This document shows positions 1 through 9,495 of a stretch of DNA of 35,358 nucleotides, one piece after another; positions within the stretch are counted from its first letter, which is position 1; each line of letters begins with the position of its first letter. The DNA comes from Chitinophagaceae bacterium (GTDB lineage Bacteria > Bacteroidota > Bacteroidia > Chitinophagales > Chitinophagaceae), in the NCBI GenBank assembly GCA_014380425.1, contig JACMJX010000347.1, forward strand, positions 1-35,358. The letters run 5' to 3'. A program made the position numbers and the translations under genes. Below the pieces are notes generated by a model. The model was not told where the DNA came from and searched no databases. It saw only the letters and a list, made by a program, of their open reading frames with translations.

Positions 1-2
1 GC

Positions 3-1142
3 GAATTAATTCGTTCAAAACAATTATCACCGGTTGACCTCGTGAATAATTGTCTTGCTAAAATAAAGGAGTTGAATCCAACACTAAATGCTTTCATCTC
101 TGTTTTGCATGACGAAGCAATAGAATCAGCAATTGTTGCGGAAAAGGAAATAAGTAAGGGAAACTGGAAAGGCGTTTTGCATGGAATTCCAATAGCTGTA
201 AAAGATTTTTATGATACTGCTGGTATTAAAACAACAGCAGGGTTCGAAAAATTTAAAGACCGAATTCCCGAAAAAGATGCTGCTGTAGTTAAACTGTTGA
301 AAGAAAGCGGAGCGATACTAATTGGTAAAACCAATATGCATAAATTAGGAATGGGAACAACCTCGGTAGATAGTTATTTTGGAAGTGTACACAACCCGAT
401 TAATCCGCAATATGTTGCAGGTGGTTCATCGGGAGGTTCGGCAGTGGCAATAGCCACGGGAATGTGTTTTGCAACAGTTGACACTGATGCAGTTGGTTCT
501 TGCCGCATTCCTGCGGCTTGTTGTGGTGTAATGGGTTTCAAAGCAAGTAATGGCTTAATAAACATGGAAGGAATTCTTGCGGGAGAAAAAACTGATGAAA
601 CCATCGTTCAATTTTCTGCTGCAGGGATAACAACTCGTAATGTTGAGGATACTGAAATAATGTTAAACGTATTAACTAACAACCAAACAAAGAGGAATAA
701 TTCCAATAGTGCTTTAAAAATTGGTATAGTGCAAAACTTTAGTGGTAATGAAGAAATAAAAAAGTCATTTTTAAAAGTATCAGCAAAACTTAAAGAATTA
801 CATTATGAAATAATACCTATAGAAATTCCTTTTGATAAGGCACAATTCAATATAGAAAATTTAAAAAAAGACCGTGACGCTGTAAATGAATTATTATTTA
901 CTAAAGTGGATTTGCTTTTGCTTCCCACACTTAAAGATTATGTACCCACAATAGAAGATGCTAAGAAAAAAGGAGACCAGGCTATAGCTCCTGCCAATAC
1001 CTTTTTCTGTAATTACTTTGGTTTGCCCGCTATAAGCATCACATATGAAAAAGATACAAAAGGTTTTCCTTTAGCATTTCAGGTTATAGGAAAGCCAATG
1101 CAAGATTATGAGGTGCTTGATTTTGCAAAAAAGTTTGAGTGA
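3..1142 (+). CDS. Amidase (amidase signature family), 5' truncated by window edge
   Basis: GGSSGGSAVA and DAVGSCRIPAACCGVMGFK match the amidase Ser-Ser-Lys signature; the frame stays open upstream of the listed GTG at 42 to the window start (ELIRSKQLSPVDLV). Confidence 0.88.
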   Translation, partial: ELIRSKQLSPVDLVNNCLAKIKELNPTLNAFISVLHDEAIESAIVAEKEISKGNWKGVLHGIPIAVKDFYDTAGIKTTAGFEKFKDRIPEKDAAVVKLLKESGAILIGKTNMHKLGMGTTSVDSYFGSVHNPINPQYVAGGSSGGSAVAIATGMCFATVDTDAVGSCRIPAACCGVMGFKASNGLINMEGILAGEKTDETIVQFSAAGITTRNVEDTEIMLNVLTNNQTKRNNSNSALKIGIVQNFSGNEEIKKSFLKVSAKLKELHYEIIPIEIPFDKAQFNIENLKKDRDAVNELLFTKVDLLLLPTLKDYVPTIEDAKKKGDQAIAPANTFFCNYFGLPAISITYEKDTKGFPLAFQVIGKPMQDYEVLDFAKKFE

Positions 1143-1340
1143 TTACCAAGAAAATAATTTTTGACAAATGTTCCATAACGATAGCACGAACGCACAACAC
1201 TATATTTTCGCAATTGGTATGAATGGAAATCACTTCATTTTTTTATAAATAAATAACAAAGTGGAGCCCAGCAACCACTAAAAAACGGGGCGTTATTGAA
1301 AAACTATACTAGTAGGAAAACAATTAAAAAAAATTATAAA

Positions 1341-1862
1341 ATGGAAAATAAAGCAAAAAAAACGCAAACTGAATCTACTTTAATTCTTGCTCAAATAGCC
1401 TGGGTCGTAAAAGATATCTCGGTTACAGAAAGATTTTTTAAGGAAACCTTGGGCATAAGTAAATTTAGCAAAGCCGAAATAAGTCGTGCCAAAGACTATG
1501 ACGGCACTTATTACGATAAGCCATCTAATGCTGAGAATCTCGTTTCAGTTGCGTATTCGGGTGGGGTATTTATTGAACTCATACAGCCTGTTTCAGGTAA
1601 TAGTATTTTTCAAGATTATCTTGAAAAAAATCCTGCTGGAGGTATGCAACACGTTGCATACAAGATACCCGTTGCTAAACTTGATAAGGTAATTTCCGAA
1701 TTTGGGGATAAAGGGTTACCCGTAATATCAAGATTCGATACGCCCATTGCTATCATTGTTTTTTTCGACACTTATAAAGAAATTGGCGTTATGACCGAAA
1801 TAATGGGTATCACTGAAGAAGGTGAGAAAGCTGTTGAGAAAATGAAAAGTGAAATGAGTTAA
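1341..1862 (+). CDS. VOC/glyoxalase-like family protein
   Basis: ILAQIAWVVKDISVTERFFKETLGI, FIELIQP and GMQHVAYKI are typical VOC strands; likely start is the internal ATG MENKAKK at 1341 rather than 1296. Confidence 0.75.
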   Translation: MENKAKKTQTESTLILAQIAWVVKDISVTERFFKETLGISKFSKAEISRAKDYDGTYYDKPSNAENLVSVAYSGGVFIELIQPVSGNSIFQDYLEKNPAGGMQHVAYKIPVAKLDKVISEFGDKGLPVISRFDTPIAIIVFFDTYKEIGVMTEIMGITEEGEKAVEKMKSEMS

Positions 1863-1898
1863 TCTGCACACCAAATTTTAATTTTTTTAAAAAAAAAT

Positions 1899-2324
1899 AT
1901 GAACAAAGAGACAAGAAATATACTCCTGAAAAGCTTAGATAGATTAGTGGGATCATGGGAAACATCAGACCCAAGTGGAGCGGACGCTGTAAAAGGACAA
2001 TCTACTTTTGAATGGATGGAAGGCGGTAATTTCCTTGTACAACACATAAATTTAAGCGAAGCAAAAGGAATTGAAATTATTGGCTATGACGAAAAAAGCA
2101 ATTCGCTTAAATCGCATTACTTCGAGGGTAGCACAGGTAAACATCTTGAATATACCTATCAATTAGAAGATGATACCTTGACCGTTTCCATTGATATGCC
2201 AACAGCCAAAGGGCAATTTATCGGAAAGTTTAACGATGACAACAGCGAATACAAAGGGAGATGGGATTGGATGCAAGATGGTAAAAAAATGGGGTTTGAA
2301 GCGAAAATGAATAAAATAAAATGA
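1899..2324 (+). CDS. DUF1579-like small protein
   Basis: Intact 141-aa ORF with LDRLVGSWETSDPSG and WMEGGNFLVQHI pattern of lipocalin-like/DUF1579 proteins. Confidence 0.6.
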   Translation: MNKETRNILLKSLDRLVGSWETSDPSGADAVKGQSTFEWMEGGNFLVQHINLSEAKGIEIIGYDEKSNSLKSHYFEGSTGKHLEYTYQLEDDTLTVSIDMPTAKGQFIGKFNDDNSEYKGRWDWMQDGKKMGFEAKMNKIK

Positions 2325-2368
2325 AAAAGATAATCGGAATATTTCTCAGTCTTGTAAAAAAATAAAAA

Positions 2369-2899
2369 ATGGAAACAAAGATTTTAATTCAAAAAGAAAC
2401 AATTAGTGCGGCATTAAATACAACTATAACTGATTTATTACAGTTGCTTGCAGTTTTTGATGAAGCGCAAATAAATGTCATTCCTTTTAAAGATAGTTGG
2501 ACAGCAGGTCAACTTTCAAAGCATGTATTGATGAGTAATGAAGGATTTATTGAAATATTGAATGGCCCAAACAAAGAAACCCAAAGACAGGCGGATAAAA
2601 TGGTACAAAAAATAAAAAGTGATTTTTTAGATTTTAGTACAAAGGGTCAATCAGCAGATAATTTGAAACCTCCAATAATTGACTATAATAAAAACGCATT
2701 ACTCATTTCTCTGGAAGCTTTAAAAGAAAAAATAAGTGAAGCTATTGAAAACCTTGATTTAACGAAAACATGCACAGCTCTTGAATTACCAGTGTATGGC
2801 TTTTTAACCAGGTGGGAAGCACTTCATTTTATGCTTTATCATACTCAAAGGCATATTCATCAGTTAAAGAATATCTTAAAAAAAGTGGCATCGCAGTAA
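2369..2899 (+). CDS. DinB family protein
   Basis: WTAGQLSKHVLMSN and WEALHFMLYHTQRHIHQLKNI (DinB-like His motifs). Confidence 0.8.
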   Translation: METKILIQKETISAALNTTITDLLQLLAVFDEAQINVIPFKDSWTAGQLSKHVLMSNEGFIEILNGPNKETQRQADKMVQKIKSDFLDFSTKGQSADNLKPPIIDYNKNALLISLEALKEKISEAIENLDLTKTCTALELPVYGFLTRWEALHFMLYHTQRHIHQLKNILKKVASQ

Positions 2900-2974
2900 T
2901 GATAAAAAATGTATTTGGCTTAATAAACTTTGTAAAAATGATGATGATATTACTTCCTATTTAAACAATTTTTT

Positions 2975-3559
2975 ATGCAAAATCACTTACAAATCATTGC
3001 AGGAATTATAGGGCTTATAACCTACTGTTTTCTTTTTTTTAAAATCTTTAAAAATAATGCTAAACAAAATTTTGCAGCCTTTTTACTTTGGGCAATTTTA
3101 AGTATTATAACTACTATTACTGTTTTTATAGAAGAAGGTAATTACTGGCTTTCGCTGGGCAATGTTTTAGGTGAAACAGCAATTACTATTTTACTAATTG
3201 TAAAAAAGCAAATTGCATGGTCGTGGATAGAAACTTCAACTGCGTTTTTGGTAATAATTTGTTTAATAATCTGGTTTTTTATGGGTGAGAAAGCAGCTAT
3301 CGTTTCATCCAGTTTAGCAACAGTAACAGCAAGTATTCCTCAAATGGTGAGTACTTACAAGAAGCCATCATCTACTCCTACTGGAATTTACGTGGCATTC
3401 TTAATGGCAAATATTTTATCGCTTTATGCGGGAAAATCATGGACAATCGAAGAACGTTTTTATCCTGCTTCGGCAGTCGTTTTATGCTTAATAATTGCGC
3501 TTTTTTCATTGAGAATTTTACAAACCATTGGCATTAGAAACACCAATAGAGCTGATTGA
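2975..3559 (+). CDS. Multi-pass membrane protein, uncharacterised
   Basis: Several hydrophobic helices; ASIPQMVSTYKKPSSTPTGIYVAF is PQ-loop-like. Confidence 0.6.
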   Translation: MQNHLQIIAGIIGLITYCFLFFKIFKNNAKQNFAAFLLWAILSIITTITVFIEEGNYWLSLGNVLGETAITILLIVKKQIAWSWIETSTAFLVIICLIIWFFMGEKAAIVSSSLATVTASIPQMVSTYKKPSSTPTGIYVAFLMANILSLYAGKSWTIEERFYPASAVVLCLIIALFSLRILQTIGIRNTNRAD

Positions 3560-3590
3560 ATAAAATATTTCCAATTAATCAAAGCACTTT

Positions 3591-3695
3591 ATGAGAAAAG
3601 TAATCTTAAACTTAGCCATAATACTAGACGTTTTCATTGAAAGGCCAAACATTGACATGGAATGGCTTGTGCGACATGGAATATCGAACTTCTAA
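3591..3695 (+). pseudogene. Remnant of a dihydrofolate-reductase/RibD-C-like gene (N-terminus only)
   Basis: ATG frame encodes MRKVILNLAIILDVFIERPNIDMEW then stops; resembles the N-terminus MRKVILNLAxSLDGFIEGPNGEIDW of DHFR-like proteins. Confidence 0.5.
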
Positions 3696-3749
3696 ATGAC
3701 TTTACTAAAGATTTTAAAGAAAATATATAAACAATTAAAAAATTAAATT

Positions 3750-4178
3750 ATGAAAGCAACTTCTATCATTCCAAGCATTCTTTACGAAGATGCAACCGCT
3801 GCCATTGAGTGGTTGTGCAATGCTTTTGGATTTGAAAAACATTTAATTGTTCCCGGTGAAGATGGAATAATTGTTCATGCCCAGTTAACGCTTGGAGATA
3901 TAATGATTATGATAGGTTCTGCACAAAGGCAAAGTGAATACACTAAACTTATAAAGCAGCCAAATGAGATTGGCAATTTTGAAACGCAGAGTCCGTATAT
4001 AGTTTTAGCGGAAAATGATATGGAAGCTCATTATGAAAAAGCTAAAGCACACGGAGCTAAAATTGTAATTCATTTGAAGGAGGAGGATTACGGAGGCAAA
4101 AATTATTCTTGCTATGACCCCGAAGGACATTTATGGAATTTTGGTTCTTACGACCCTTGGAATACAACAAATAAATAA
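3750..4178 (+). CDS. VOC family protein (PhnB/glyoxalase-like)
   Basis: SIIPSILYEDATAAIEWLCNAFGFEKHLIVPGEDG and YSCYDPEGHLWNFGSY. Confidence 0.82.
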   Translation: MKATSIIPSILYEDATAAIEWLCNAFGFEKHLIVPGEDGIIVHAQLTLGDIMIMIGSAQRQSEYTKLIKQPNEIGNFETQSPYIVLAENDMEAHYEKAKAHGAKIVIHLKEEDYGGKNYSCYDPEGHLWNFGSYDPWNTTNK

Positions 4179-4233
4179 GTTTAACTATTTCAAGACTTTA
4201 AAATAAATACATAAACATTTAAAAAAAACAATC

Positions 4234-4659
4234 ATGAAAGTACATCCTTATTTAAACTTTGACGGCAAAGCCGAAGAAGCATTTATGTTTTACAAATCCG
4301 TTTTTGGCGGAGAATTTTCGGCAAATATGAAAATGTCCGAAATGCCGGATGGCAAAAAACTTTCAAAAGAAGAGCAAAACCGCACGATGCACATTGCTTT
4401 GCCTATTGGTGAAGGTACAGTGCTGATGGCATCGGATATTGTTCCTTCTGCTGGGCATAAGTTGCAATCGGGCAGCCAAACTTACACGATGTTAAGCCCA
4501 GATACCAAAGAAGAAGCAGACCGCTTATTTGATGGGCTTTCCAAGGATGCGGACATTGAAATGAAAATGGAAGATACATTTTGGGGCGATTATATGGGCA
4601 GTTTTACTGATAAGTTTGGCATTAAATGGATGATAAATGTGACGGTACAGCGAAATTAA
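4234..4659 (+). CDS. VOC family protein (PhnB-like)
   Basis: YLNFDGKAEEAFMFYKSVFGGEF and WGDYMGSFTDKFGIKWMINV. Confidence 0.85.
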   Translation: MKVHPYLNFDGKAEEAFMFYKSVFGGEFSANMKMSEMPDGKKLSKEEQNRTMHIALPIGEGTVLMASDIVPSAGHKLQSGSQTYTMLSPDTKEEADRLFDGLSKDADIEMKMEDTFWGDYMGSFTDKFGIKWMINVTVQRN

Positions 4660-4737
4660 AAGTATGGGAACGTTCAAAAAACAACTTAAAGAAGTTTCAG
4701 AAATAAGAAGCAATGCAAGGTGTTTTTGAACGTTTCT

Positions 4738-4774
4738 TTTTCTGCAACTCAGGTCTAAGCTAAGTTGCAGAAAA
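4738..4774 (+). terminator. Candidate terminator hairpin downstream of the VOC genes
   Basis: TTTTCTGCAACT (4738-4749) and AGTTGCAGAAAA (4763-4774) are perfect 12-bp complements with a 13-nt loop, followed by TTCTTTT. Confidence 0.45.
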
Positions 4775-5087
4775 TTCTTTTAGTGACCTTTAAGGCGTTA
4801 GACTTAGTTTTTAGCATACAAAAGTGTAATGCCTTTGTTACGTCATACCAAGTTTAATTTTCCACTTTTCCACCATCAAAAAATTACCGGAGTATTGACT
4901 TTAAAGGAATTTGATTTTATTATATCGGTATTATATTTATCAATTATCATCCGCGTTACTGCTAAATGATGGTTCCTTTTCTTTTGATCTCTTCAATAAT
5001 TTTTCTTCTTATGTAAAAGCCTTTATTTTAAAGCTATTTTAAAAATCTGCTAATTTACTACACTACCCTTTTTTAGAAAACTTAGAA

Positions 5088-6080
5088 TTACACTATTCGC
5101 CGCACCCGCTGCTCCATCATCATTAGATCTATCAATGCAAGTGCGGTGGCGGCTTCGAGAATAACAGGGGCGCGAAGCGCAACACAGAGATCGTGTCTGC
5201 CTTTGATGGAGAAGTCCTCCGTTTGGCCTGTTTCCCAGTTAAGGCTGTTCTGCTCTTTTGGAGTAGAGGCGGTCGGTTTGATGGATATGCGAAAAATGAG
5301 TTCGTTGCCATTCGTGATGCCACCGACGATTCCACCGGCATGGTTGGTGCGGGTTCTGCCTTCCATGTTTTCTATGGCATCGTTATGCTCGGTGCCGAAC
5401 ATTTTTGATGCTGCAAAGCCGCTTCCGAATTCAATACCTTTCACTGCGGGTATGGCAAATACGATATGTGCTATGATGGATTCTGCGGAGTCGAAGAACG
5501 GCTCGCCGAGGCTGGCGGGTAAACCATTAACGCGGCATTCTACGATGCCCCCAACAGAGTCCTTAGCGTCGATGGCACGCTGAAGGCCTATGTCTAAGTC
5601 TGCCTCACCGCCTATTTCCGTGACTGCTGCATGTATGCTAACACCGGGCATTAGCTTTTTGGCAATGGCGCCTGCGGCTACCAGCCCGGTAGTGAGCCGG
5701 GCGCTGAAATGACCACCGCCCCTGTAGTCCTCATGGCCGCCATATTTCTGGTGGGCCACCATGTCTGCATGTCCGGGCCGGGGGAAACTTCGCTGCTTTT
5801 CGTAGTCGCTGCTTCGTATATTATTATTTTCAAAGAAAATAGTTATGGGAGCGCCGGTCGTTTTACCATTGAATACACCACTCTTGATGAGAGGGTAATC
5901 CGCCTCCTGGCGGGGTGTGGTTCCTTTCTGTTTACCACCTTTTCTGCGTTCGAGATCCGGCAGCATGTCTGCATCTGATAAAACAAGGCCTGCCGGGCAA
6001 CCATCGATAACGATACCGACAGACTCGCCGTGCGACTCTCCGAAAATATGCACGCTGAAGATGCGGCCGAATGAGTTCAT
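5088..6080 (-). CDS. aroC: Chorismate synthase
   Basis: GRIFSVHIFGESHGESVGIVIDGCPAG, RPGHADMVAHQKYGGHEDYRGGGHFSARLT. Confidence 0.97.
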   Translation of the reverse strand: MNSFGRIFSVHIFGESHGESVGIVIDGCPAGLVLSDADMLPDLERRKGGKQKGTTPRQEADYPLIKSGVFNGKTTGAPITIFFENNNIRSSDYEKQRSFPRPGHADMVAHQKYGGHEDYRGGGHFSARLTTGLVAAGAIAKKLMPGVSIHAAVTEIGGEADLDIGLQRAIDAKDSVGGIVECRVNGLPASLGEPFFDSAESIIAHIVFAIPAVKGIEFGSGFAASKMFGTEHNDAIENMEGRTRTNHAGGIVGGITNGNELIFRISIKPTASTPKEQNSLNWETGQTEDFSIKGRHDLCVALRAPVILEAATALALIDLMMMEQRVRRIV

Positions 6081-6082
6081 AA

Positions 6083-7351
6083 CTATGCTTTATTTATGAT
6101 GGATCCTAATGACTGCAAGTGTTCAAAGAAATCGGGATATGATTTGTTGATGGCCTGCGCATCGTCAATGGCAGTAATTCCTTCCGCTTTAAGGGCAGCA
6201 ACGGCACATGCCATCGCGATGCGATGGTCGTGATGCGAATGTACAGACGCACCTCTTAAGCCCGTGCTGCCGTCGATGATCATGAGGTCATCCTGAAGAT
6301 CGATCTTTATGCCCATTTTACCAAACTCCTCCTGCAATGTAAGCGCCCTGTTGCTTTCCTTATGTGTGAGGCGGCTAGCACCTTGTATCACCGTTTTACC
6401 ATGGCAGTAAGCCGCCAGGGCTACGAGTGGAGGAAATAGATCTGGGCATTCCGTAGCATCAAAATGAAATGCTTTCAGTGCGCCCGGTGCCACTTCAATC
6501 TGCTCCGGCTGCACGGAAAGCACGGCACCGCATTGCATCAGTGCCTGCAGCACAGCCTTATCAGCCTGGGTAGAAAAGATATCCAGCCCCTTTACTACGA
6601 TTCCGCCGGCTATGGCACCTGCCACCAGCAGGAAAGAGGCACCACTCCAATCACCCTCTACCTTGTAAGATGTTGCTTTATAGCTGTTAGATTGCTTCAA
6701 AAAGCAGAAAGACTCATAATTATCGTTGACCACCTCTATGCCGAAATGTTGCATTACCTGCAGTGTAAGATCTATATAAGGCTTACTGGTAAGGTTATGT
6801 ACTCGAATGCAAACACCTTCGGCACCCGCTGCACCGTAAGCCATCAGCAGCCCTGTAAGAAACTGTGAACTGAGTGATCCATCCACTTCTATGTTGGCTG
6901 GCTTCAGGGGGCCTTTTATTCTGAGAGGTACTTTGCCCATGTTCGATTCAATTGCAATACCGAGAGATGGAAAAATTTTATTGAAGAACGACATGGGCCT
7001 TGTAACAAGACTGCCCGTGCCATTTATAACAATCTCGCGGCTGCTCAGTGCCGTAATAGGCGTAAACATCCGGATGCCCAGTCCGGATTCTCCGCAATTC
7101 AGTTCATCTGCAATGGGGTAAACGCCTTTACTCTTTACCGTGAGTGAACCATCGGCATTAGCGGTTACTAATGCACCCAGTTTTGTTATTACGTCGAGTG
7201 CGGCAAGATCGTCATTGCTTTTACCAGGTGATAGCAGTTGCGTGGTGCCTATAGACAATAATGCTGCTGCGCAGGCACGCTGCATCGAGCTTTTGGATGC
7301 AGGTGCCTGAATGGTGCCTGAAATGGACGATGGCTGTATTTGTACGATCAC
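6083..7351 (-). CDS. aroA: 3-phosphoshikimate 1-carboxyvinyltransferase (EPSP synthase)
   Basis: APASKSSMQRACAAALLS, LNCGESGLGIRMF, DHRIAMACAVAAL; GTG start directly abuts the aroB stop. Confidence 0.94.
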   Translation of the reverse strand: MIVQIQPSSISGTIQAPASKSSMQRACAAALLSIGTTQLLSPGKSNDDLAALDVITKLGALVTANADGSLTVKSKGVYPIADELNCGESGLGIRMFTPITALSSREIVINGTGSLVTRPMSFFNKIFPSLGIAIESNMGKVPLRIKGPLKPANIEVDGSLSSQFLTGLLMAYGAAGAEGVCIRVHNLTSKPYIDLTLQVMQHFGIEVVNDNYESFCFLKQSNSYKATSYKVEGDWSGASFLLVAGAIAGGIVVKGLDIFSTQADKAVLQALMQCGAVLSVQPEQIEVAPGALKAFHFDATECPDLFPPLVALAAYCHGKTVIQGASRLTHKESNRALTLQEEFGKMGIKIDLQDDLMIIDGSTGLRGASVHSHHDHRIAMACAVAALKAEGITAIDDAQAINKSYPDFFEHLQSLGSIINKA

Positions 7352-8377
7352 TTATAAAGCTTGAATGATTTGTTCTAATTGTATCATTGGTATGTTCGTT
7401 ACAGTTGCTTTTCCGATCTCTTCAAGCAACACGAAATTCATTCCCTGCCCGCTCCGCTTCTTATCCATCTTCAACACCTCGAACGCCTGCTGCTTATTGT
7501 ATTCCATAGCAATAGGCAGGTGGTATTGTTGCAGCAACCTGCTGATGCGTTCCGTTTGGGAAGCAGGGAGGCCTTTGATCTTTTCTGAAATAACAGCCGC
7601 AGCTACCATACCGATACTGATAGCATGGCCATGCAATAATTGATACTCGTTTTCAATGGCGTGGCCGAGGGTGTGTCCGAAATTAAGCAGTTTGCGTTCT
7701 CCCTGTTCGAATTCATCCTGCTCTACTATTTCCGATTTGATAACCACGTTTCTTTCGATGGTTTCTGCCAGCAAAGATTTGTTACTTCTAAAGTCTTTCA
7801 GCTGGTGCTTTTCGAGAAAGTCGAAGAGATGGGTATCTTTGATACAAGCGTGCTTGATGACTTCTGCGAAGCCGTTTACCCACTGTTCCCAAGGAAGAGT
7901 TTGAAGAAATGAATAGTCGTACAAGATAAATTCCGGCTGTCGGATGGTGCCCACCAGGTTTTTATAGATACCCACGTCGATCCCATTCTTTCCGCCCACC
8001 GCGGCATCCGTCTGTGCAAGAATAGTGGTTGGCACAAAGCCTACGCTGAGGCCACGCATATAGACAGCAGCAGCGTATCCAGCGATATCTGTTACAACAC
8101 CGCCGCCTACACCAATTATAAAAGTTTTTCTGTCTGCCTCATAACGGATTAGTTGCTGCATAATACTGTCGACCGTTGCCTGCTGTTTGTACTGCTCGCC
8201 AGCAGGAATCACTATTGTGCTATAACCAGCAAACTTATCTTGATGCAACCCATAAACATCAGCATCCGTAATGATGATGATCTTATCCCGGTGAACAATG
8301 TCGCCAATGGCAGACATGGTTCCATCCATATAACAGCTTACTTTTTTTCCGGAGAATGTGTACGTTAATGTTCTCAT
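7352..8377 (-). CDS. aroB: 3-dehydroquinate synthase
   Basis: GVGGGVVTDIAGYAAAVYMRGL, TTILAQTDAAVGGKNGIDVG, FAEVIKHACI, LNFGHTLGHAIE. Confidence 0.96.
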   Translation of the reverse strand: MRTLTYTFSGKKVSCYMDGTMSAIGDIVHRDKIIIITDADVYGLHQDKFAGYSTIVIPAGEQYKQQATVDSIMQQLIRYEADRKTFIIGVGGGVVTDIAGYAAAVYMRGLSVGFVPTTILAQTDAAVGGKNGIDVGIYKNLVGTIRQPEFILYDYSFLQTLPWEQWVNGFAEVIKHACIKDTHLFDFLEKHQLKDFRSNKSLLAETIERNVVIKSEIVEQDEFEQGERKLLNFGHTLGHAIENEYQLLHGHAISIGMVAAAVISEKIKGLPASQTERISRLLQQYHLPIAMEYNKQQAFEVLKMDKKRSGQGMNFVLLEEIGKATVTNIPMIQLEQIIQAL

Positions 8378-8382
8378 CCCGC

Positions 8383-9468
8383 CTAAGAATTCATGATCTT
8401 ATTCTGACGGTTGATACTTTCCATGTGAACCGCATCGAAGTATTTGGTGATGAATTCTTGACTGAGACCCAGCTTATCTCCTCGCTGGTAAGCTCTTTCG
8501 AGAATTTCATTCCAGCGGTTGGTTTGAAGGATAGTGATATTGTTTTCTTTTTTATACTGCCCGATCTTCTCGGCAATCTTCATACGCTGGCCGATGATCT
8601 GCATCAGTTCGTCATCAAGGTGGTTGATCTGCTGGCGCAGCTTTTCCAATGCTGCATTCAGTTCTTCCGACGTTTCTTCTTTTCTCCAGATAATGGTCTC
8701 CAGCATCTGTGCGAGACGCTCGGGGGTTACCTGTTGCTTGGCATCGCTCCAGGCATTATCGGGATCAATGTGTGTTTCTATGATCAGGCCGTCAAAATCC
8801 AGGTTGATAGCTTGTTGCGCTACGTCAAGCAGGATATCCCTGCGTCCGCAGATATGTGAAGGATCATTGATAAGCATGGTATCCGGAAACCGGCGCTTCA
8901 TTTCGATAGCCAGGTGCCACATGGGTGCATTACGGTATTCAGTGTTGCCATAAGAAGAAAAACCGCGGTGAATGAGACCGATCTGCTTAATACCTGCTTT
9001 GGCTACCCGCTCCATCGCACCGATCCACAGCTCAAGATCAGGATTTATAGGGTTTTTTATCAACACCGGTACATCTGCGCCCTTCAAAGCGTCCGCAACT
9101 TCCTGTACGCTGAACGGGTTAACAGTAGTACGTGCTCCGATCCATAGTACATCCACATCGAAGTGCAGTGCGTCCTCTACTTGCTTGGCAGTAGCCACTT
9201 CTATAGCTACCGGCAATCCACTTACTTTTCGTGCTTGTTGTAGCCAGGGAAGTCCTTTGGTTCCAATACCTTCAAAGCTGCCGGGTCTTGTACGCGGCTT
9301 CCATATACCGGCACGTAGAATATCCACTTTGCCCGTTTGAGCAATTCCTGTCGCTGTTTGCATCACCTGTTCTTCAGTTTCTGCGCTACAGGGCCCCGCT
9401 ATTATCAGGGGTCTCTTGTTCCATTTCTGCTGAACAAGATCTTTTGTTGTTGGTTCGGTTGCTTGCAT
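8383..9468 (-). CDS. Bifunctional DAHP synthase / chorismate mutase
   Basis: IIAGPCSAETEEQVMQTA, PVLIKNPINPDLELWIGA, INDPSHICGRRD plus C-terminal mutase-like LRQQINHLDDELMQIIGQRMKIAEKIGQYKK. Confidence 0.94.
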   Translation of the reverse strand: MQATEPTTKDLVQQKWNKRPLIIAGPCSAETEEQVMQTATGIAQTGKVDILRAGIWKPRTRPGSFEGIGTKGLPWLQQARKVSGLPVAIEVATAKQVEDALHFDVDVLWIGARTTVNPFSVQEVADALKGADVPVLIKNPINPDLELWIGAMERVAKAGIKQIGLIHRGFSSYGNTEYRNAPMWHLAIEMKRRFPDTMLINDPSHICGRRDILLDVAQQAINLDFDGLIIETHIDPDNAWSDAKQQVTPERLAQMLETIIWRKEETSEELNAALEKLRQQINHLDDELMQIIGQRMKIAEKIGQYKKENNITILQTNRWNEILERAYQRGDKLGLSQEFITKYFDAVHMESINRQNKIMNS

Positions 9469-9495
9469 TTATTATTAATTTTTCAATCCTGACTC

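Noticed and set aside
4810-5087. Possible tRNA or ncRNA in the 4.8-5.09 kb gap
   Set aside because: No cloverleaf or T-loop consensus found by eye; AT-rich without strong structure.
5146-5978. Several plus-strand ORFs antisense to aroC (5146-5583, 5193-5408, 5709-5978)
   Set aside because: Shadow ORFs of a strongly conserved gene, mutually overlapping, no domain signal.
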